Of a stretch of 64,000 bases of DNA, positions 58,036 through 64,000 are shown piece after piece (position 1 is the first letter of the stretch; every line of letters begins with the position of its first letter). The position numbers and the translations under genes are program-made. The stretch comes from Blasia pusilla (Eukaryota; Marchantiophyta; Marchantiopsida; Blasiales), in the NCBI GenBank assembly GCA_050084515.1, contig CM114272.1, forward strand, positions 50,530,001 to 50,594,000, read 5' to 3'. The notes beneath the pieces are model-generated. The model was not told the DNA's origin and ran no database searches. It saw only the letters and a list, made by a program, of their open reading frames with translations.

Positions 58036-60339
58036 GACAATTACATTCCTACGAACCGAGCACATCGCCATTGGTTATTTTCAGATTCAAAATTGAGAAA
58101 TCATGCATTGAAAAAAATTTCACAATCCATGTGTACTTCATGGCACTTGTCACTTTCTTGAGTCTCAAAGAATTCTACTCTCCATCCAATTAGATATCCT
58201 TCTATTCAAGAGTAATTGTGAGCATGAGAAGATTTTAGAGTTGCACTTCAAGCAAGGGAAGTCATGGAGGAAGTGGATAAGAATTTATCTTATTTCCTTA
58301 ACTCGTAAAAAATTGGATAGATAAAGGTCTAACAATGAGGGAAGTGTAAATTTTAAGCATTGAGATTAATCATCGTCTTGCATAAATATCAAACATGCTT
58401 AAGTTCATTTTGCATTTTTTTTATGAGGCTAACATCAAATATTCCGAAGGCTTTACATACCTTGCTAAAATGGGAGGATTGAGATTTGATAGGCTCATAG
58501 AGAGACCATCAAGACTCAATATGGTTGCCTTTGGCAACACTCGGAGTCAATCTTGAGCTACAAGATGTGAGGGCTCGTCGCTCGGCCATCGACTCTACTA
58601 CATGGGATAATCTGACTCTAAATGCTCCTGCTCCAAATTCGGATAGGATTTCTTTCTACAAACTTTTACGACTTTGTTTGGTGGCTTGAACCATTAGGAG
58701 TGGGATTGGGGAAAGAAAGGATGTATGAGAAGGAAAGATAGTTTGGGAGTTCATTCTATTTTATTACAAATATTTTGGAAATTACTCATCTTCATATTTG
58801 GACAATATGCTTGAATGTATGGGTCTAGTGTTTTATATGTTTGATTGGTGACAAAGGAATGTTGTGTTAAAAAAAGTATGTGCACAAAAAATAATTACAT
58901 GGAAGAACATAGGAGCTAGAGTCTTTATTCCACGTATCTTTTTCATTGCATTTTTATCATACCTCTCTTTTGATATAGAAAGATGTCAATTTCTTATACA
59001 ATTAGATTTTATAACAACCAACAATAAGTCTAAAGATCAAATCAAGAAAATTTGAGTACATCTGCCTATGTGTGTATTCTCCCATAATCAAGTTTACTTG
59101 TTTTTATCTTGAATCCGCATTAGAAGTTATACCCACTTTATCATGCACGATCATTACTATCCGAATCAAAAAACTAAGTACTTATATTAGAAATGTAGCA
59201 TATGGGGAGGTATGATCATAAGATAGGCATCATAAAAATAAGATAAAATCAATATGAAACACACATAAATATTTCTATTTTTACCTGCATTTTTCTCTAT
59301 ACATGAAAGAGAAAATGACAATAAGAACGTATTTTTCTTGCACGACTATTTCCTTTCCAAAAGTCCTTTCACTTCATCCCTAGTATCAAACATGCAAATG
59401 TTATAAAATGTTGAAATAAGCCAAAGATAATTTTTTGTAAAAAGAAGGAAAAAAGTCACAAATAGATTTTTTATATAAAAAACTTCTATTATTTTATTCA
59501 AAAAATTATATGTTTAGAAATTTATATTACTTTTTAAAAAAATTTCTTGAATGCTCGATGATTTATTTTGAAAATAAAAATATACAATTTCCATTCAAGG
59601 GTACGTGTACTTACGGGGGCATTATCCACTGATATAATCGACTGAACCGATATAAAATTTCAGATCCCAAATAATAAATTTGTAGACTAAAAGGGAGTTT
59701 AAACTCGGAAAATGAAATGAAACAGGCTTCACACGTGAGTATGGCGGACGAATGATGCCACAGGCAGCGATAATGTGTTATGACGTCGCACTTCTTAATA
59801 GTCCATATGTAGTTGACTGGTATTCAGTGCTTCCTTGACGGTTTCACAGATGGAATTTACCTATCGACGATGATCGATATTACCCACCCAGTCACGTATA
59901 CACGTTGACAATGGTTCCAGTCAAAATCGCAAATTTCCCACAACCGTACTCACCAGACAGAGTCCCGAAGCTTCCGAGAGAGTCGCAAGACATTCAGTAG
60001 AGTATCTGTTGAGCCCCCGTATTGGACCGTGCCCTCTCCTATATAGCAATCCGGCGGCGTGGTAAAGGAGGCGGCCATTGATACTATGATGTAGGGAGCC
60101 GCGCTGCCGTGGCCGGCGCTGCCTATGTGTACCCTTCTCCCGGGACAACGAATCGCCAAGGCCCAGCGATACACTGCGCGGCCTAAGCGTGGCGCCACGG
60201 ATCCCGTTTAAGTGCACCGAACGATTCTTGCCCGTGCATGTTATCGTCCCCTTTCATCGTAGCCCATTTCCTGACACATTAGGGTTCGCAAGAGTGCACC
60301 ATTCAGTGAGGCCCGCATACTTGTTTTATCGTACTATTA
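58036..60339. other. AT-rich region, diverged LTR-start relic near 58.75 kb
   Basis: No gene recognised. 58755-58870 (ATATTTTGGAAATTAC, later GGTGACAAAGGAATGTTGTGTT) resembles the LTR start at 30024-30130. The GC-richer block at 59900-60300 has open frames on both strands but no domain. Confidence 0.35.
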
Positions 60340-60611
60340 GGGCCATTCACTGCCGGAGTTGGGAGGCCTCCGGGAGTCGTGGCAGCGGGCACTGCCAGTT
60401 GCCACGGAAGAAACGGGTTCCTACACACGGCTCCCGTTCTGAGAACGGAAATTTTTAGGGACGTCCGAAAAGAAATTTTTGTCCTCTTTCGGACAATACC
60501 AATTTTTAAATTATTATTTATAAAAAAGTTATTATTATTATTCAATAAAGTCCATTCGTGTGGATTACACGGGAATTTCCTCCGTCCCCGTCCGGAGGAA
60601 ATGAATGGCCC
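60340..60611. repeat. MITE-like element, 272 bp
   Basis: Terminal inverted repeats GGGCCATTCA (60340-60349) and TGAATGGCCC (60602-60611), extended imperfectly by CCGG/CCGGA blocks. Flanks are TA-rich (TATTA on the left and right); TA or TTA as duplication cannot be decided. The inner part is AT-rich and non-coding. Confidence 0.55.
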
Positions 60612-63442
60612 TATTAAACGTCCCTGGTAAGCTTGAATTTTGTAAACTTGGTTTGACGGGAGAAAAACCCCCATGAGTTTGTATATGAGGGGCCAATATG
60701 TTCTCTACATTTGTTTAAATTGGGGTGTAGTCTGATTTTGAATATTTGCAAGAGTAAAGAAGTGGTATTTGGTGATGGGAAGTGTGGTATAAATTAGCGT
60801 AAAAAGAATTCTAAAGTGGTGAATTTTAATATGTGACAGAGTTTAGAAAGGTGAAGAGGAAAGTAGGGGTTAGGATAAGTCGTCAGGAAATAATTTATAA
60901 GTGCAAGCATACGGAACTCAAATGTAGATAAGCTGGATTGGAGTGGCTTGGTTGCATGTACGTTTTAAGTAGGGGGGAATTAGTTGGAATGCACAACAAC
61001 TTACTAAGTGAGAAGTCTACTCCCAATATGTGTATAACCAACACTCGCATAGAATGGGTGCCAATTGTCATTAGAGATGGATAATTGTGAATAGTAGCTT
61101 GCAACACTGAAATAAAATAGCAAGAATGGGAAATGCTAAATGGTGACAAAGTGTTAAATTGAATACTCATATTCATTATTCGAGTGTCTTTAGAAAACAT
61201 GGCAGCAACATGGTAATCTGCCTCCATGGAATTGTTATGAGGAAGAATTCAAAAATACATGTAAGCTTGCCTAAATCAGAGAGAAGAAGTCAAAGAAAAG
61301 TGCGCACTAAGGACTCTATAATAGCCGCATGAAGTTGCAGCTTGGGATTGCCCTATATGTGATTCTCAGTTTCTCTAATGAAGTCTTTAAAGTATCCAGA
61401 TGTTTTAGAGAGGTTGTTTTCAAATGTAGATTTGTCTTTCTCATCCATAGCTTCACATATCCTCTGAGTTAGAGTGCAAATAGTGCAGTGTTTCTATCTT
61501 GAAGCTCATCCAACTTCTGCAAAGCTTTGCTGTATACATGGAGTGGAACATGGGAGCTTGAAGAGTCCCCCTAAATTGAATGGGGATGAAGAATGAGCTA
61601 CCCTGTTGGGTTGCTTGAAGAGTGATCATTTTGGTTGAAATTTGGACGTCAGAATGGAAACCTGGTCCTCATATGCGAAAGTGAACTTAGAAGGAGTATT
61701 TAGGAACACTTGGATGAAGGAGATAGAGGATTTTGAATCATGGAATACCGCAGAGCACATCCATAGTGAACACGATCCAGATTAAATAGTTGTATAGACT
61801 AAACATATCCATGGAAGTGTAAGTCTCTGTAGAGTGACTCTATGAATCCACTATGGAAGAACAGTAAAGGACAGCGGGAGAGTAGTTGTGCAAAGTACAA
61901 TGTGAGAAGACTTGAAAATTTGTGATATTTTTTTAATTCAACACCAAGATAATACAAAAAAAAAGTGGAACATGATCCTAGTTCTTGATAGGGTGATGCT
62001 GAAGTGATCTATCGAAGTGTGGCGGTAGTGGTATTGTGAAACAGGTAGAACAGTTTGTAAGAAAATTCTAGTCAGAGAGTGTTCATGCAAATGACAAAAA
62101 GTCATATAGTAAAGCCCAAAAGTGCCTACAAGAAAGGATGACAGACAATATGTGAGTAGAAAGTAAAGTATAATTCTGGAAAGGAATAAATACTTTGTAA
62201 GAAAGGGATAGTAATAATTACTTATAGAGTTTCAAGTGCACTTTTGTTTCACTAGTAATGTGACTTTAGTGCCAGATTCATAGACTGTGAGGTCAATTGG
62301 TGAGGTAGAAGAATTGGGTTCAAACTTTACAATGAAGTTATCAAAGTGTGGTAGAATAGGGACAAGATGGGAAGTCTCTTCATTAACTAGTGGTGAAGTG
62401 TAGTCAAGGAGCTCCCCATTTATACTTGCAACCTTCATTTGAGTGAGTAATGAGACGCTTTTGATGAAGCGAGGTCAATTATCGAATGGAGAGGCAAGTG
62501 GAACTCCTTTTTAAGTGCCCATAAGTGATGTAGTCTTATTCCACCAGAGGAAATGGAGAATAGTTTGTTGGCTCGGGATATTGTAAGAGTTGTCTCTTTG
62601 AATTCAACATTTTTGTAGCGTAGTGCCTCCTTTTGAATACCTACACATTAAAGAATTTATAAGTAATCATAGATAGACAAGAATTCAAATGATGAAAGTA
62701 ATGTATCTTCATAAAGAGAGATGAGTTGAAATGAAAGAGATGGTTGGCAATTTTAAAGATATAATACCTATGGATGGTGCATCCTTGTAGTGGAGAGGGA
62801 ACTTTTGATCCAAAGACTTCCTTTGGTTGATAATTCCATGAATTTGGCAATTTATAACCCCTTTCTCCCAAAAAGTTGGGGAGAGACCAAGATTGTTACA
62901 AAATCTTATCTAATTTTTGGTAGATTGTACAAAACATGGTGCATATGGCTCTGGCATAGTGTGAATGTCCTTGAGGATCATGTTGGCGAAGTCCATATAA
63001 TTTACTGCATAGCTAGCGCCTGTGTAGATGTTAGAAGGAGCAAGTAGGTAATGTTGAGTGGAAAGGGCAAACTATGAATATTAGCAATTACTTGTTGCTG
63101 AGTTGTACGAGTCGAAGGTGGACCGATTTGAGCATAAATAGGCTCAGTATCAGCAAGTGTATGGATTTGAGATTGAGACCAAGCTTGCTACACTTGTTGG
63201 ACGTAGGTCAAAGGTTGGCTTGACATGGCTAACTTACCTTTTGCCTTATACCTTAGAGCATTATCTTGGGATGTCGTTTTGGAACAAAAATTTCAATGTA
63301 AAGAGTAGAAGTGCATAACTAATTTTGCCCAAAAGTACCAAGTATTCTAATCTGATCTATAGTCTGAGCACAAGAAATCATAAACTTTACTAGACCAAGA
63401 GCAAAATGAGGTTACAACTAACAAACTTTATCTCTTTCACTC
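60612..63442. other. Unannotatable AT-rich region
   Basis: Possibly decayed coding sequence on the minus strand (for example around 61370-61450, AMDEKDKSTFENNL-like), but no domain can be named. Frames at 60895-61227, 62232-62438 and 62641-62871 (minus) have no recognised family. Confidence 0.3.
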
Positions 63443-63990
63443 TTAGTCCTTGGCTCTATGATGTGTCATAGCATATCCGAGTGAGAGAGGGAGTGTCTTT
63501 TTGAAGTATTTAGAATCTGATCCTTGTCTCAATGTTGAAAAGTCAATTCTTGTAACTAACATGATTACACAAGATGCACTAATCTTAACAGAAATTGATG
63601 CAATGTTACCATATTTGTAATGAATGCCTTCAACTATAGCATGGGATCAATTTGCTTCCTAAACTTTGAGGTCAATGTTTGATGTTAGTATAACTTTACA
63701 GCCAATAGCAACAACGGGAAATTTGCGTAAGTCTTCATCGCCTAACCATGAGCTAAACTGAGGTGTATGAGGAGCATCTGTAATGAGATCAACAAGTACT
63801 ATTCCCACATCCCCAAAGAAACGCTTTAAGCATATAGTATTGAATAACCGAACATCTGAATGGTGAGAGCTAATGATTGTTGTATCCTCCGTTGGAAAGT
63901 AAATGGCATCATTTTCTAATATAAAACATTTTCTAAGAACTGATTCAATTAGTTTAGAAGATGGCAAAGTAATTCTGATTCTATTAAAAA
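63443..63990 (-). pseudogene. PIF1-like helicase C-terminal relic, cut by the window edge
   Basis: Minus-strand frame with the late motifs of PIF1/Helitron-type helicases. TTIISSHHSDVRLFNTICL is near 63870, GCKVILTSNIDLK (the GakVMLtrNid box) near 63680, IVEGIHYKYG near 63625, and FKKTLPLSLGYAMTHHRAKD (the motif VI region, usually ending THKaQG) near 63450-63505. TAG at 63659 and two TGA codons interrupt the same phase. A Helitron or a host PIF1 copy are both possible; upstream motifs would lie beyond 64000. Confidence 0.55.
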
Positions 63991-64000
63991 ATCAGAAGAA

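Noticed and set aside
59921-60217. Arginine-rich minus-strand ORF in a GC-richer block
   Set aside because: Two overlapping frames are equally open, no motif is present, and openness is explained by base composition.

Overview
This window is nuclear DNA of a green plant of the streptophyte lineage, with a large, transposon-rich genome. The grounds are a two-exon gene for a plant-type SPARK-domain GPI-anchored protein, spliceosomal introns with GTGAGT/GTAAGT donors, plant-type Copia and Ty3/Gypsy elements, a transferred piece of mitochondrial atp9 with the start of a group II intron at codon 29, and stop-codon decay that looks like CG and CHG methylation damage. I cannot tell a charophyte alga from an early-diverging land plant.

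Layout. 1-6 kb holds the only convincing host gene (SPARK protein, minus strand, 1380-2797) and a decayed retroelement fragment. 6-14 kb is AT-rich and gene-poor, with one foldback element. 14-21 kb holds a decaying intron-containing minus-strand gene that seems to join a ParB-like domain to a beta-class (N4/N6-type) DNA amino-methyltransferase. Its introns and its upstream region are packed with a 27-bp palindrome (half-site GCAACCCGTCGGA). 22.5-30.7 kb is a Ty3/Gypsy element whose single reading frame carries Gag, protease, a cytosine-5 DNA methyltransferase, reverse transcriptase, RNase H, integrase and a C-terminal PHD finger. 31-35 kb has relics of the same family, a ~179-bp satellite and a solo LTR inserted into the satellite. 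34.8-38.1 kb is a truncated Copia element. 38.9-41.6 kb is a degraded DDE transposase gene. 42.1-55.8 kb is a SWIM-finger MULE-like transposase gene whose palindrome-bearing intron has been split by a complete 10.4-kb Gypsy element (43581-53994, LTRs of 1174 bp, TSD TTGCA). That element carries a mitochondrial atp9 fragment and an extra coiled-coil ORF. 55.8-58 kb holds more Gypsy relics. 58-63.4 kb is mostly unannotatable, with one MITE-like element. The right edge holds a PIF1-like helicase relic.

The two most interesting objects are the retroelement with its own cytosine methyltransferase and PHD finger, which is equipped both to write and to read chromatin marks, and the ParB/amino-methyltransferase gene with its palindrome arrays, which also occur beside two transposase genes. 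Nearly every coding sequence here is damaged. The premature stops are overwhelmingly TAG and TGA rather than TAA, as expected if CAG and CGA codons were deaminated after CHG and CG methylation.
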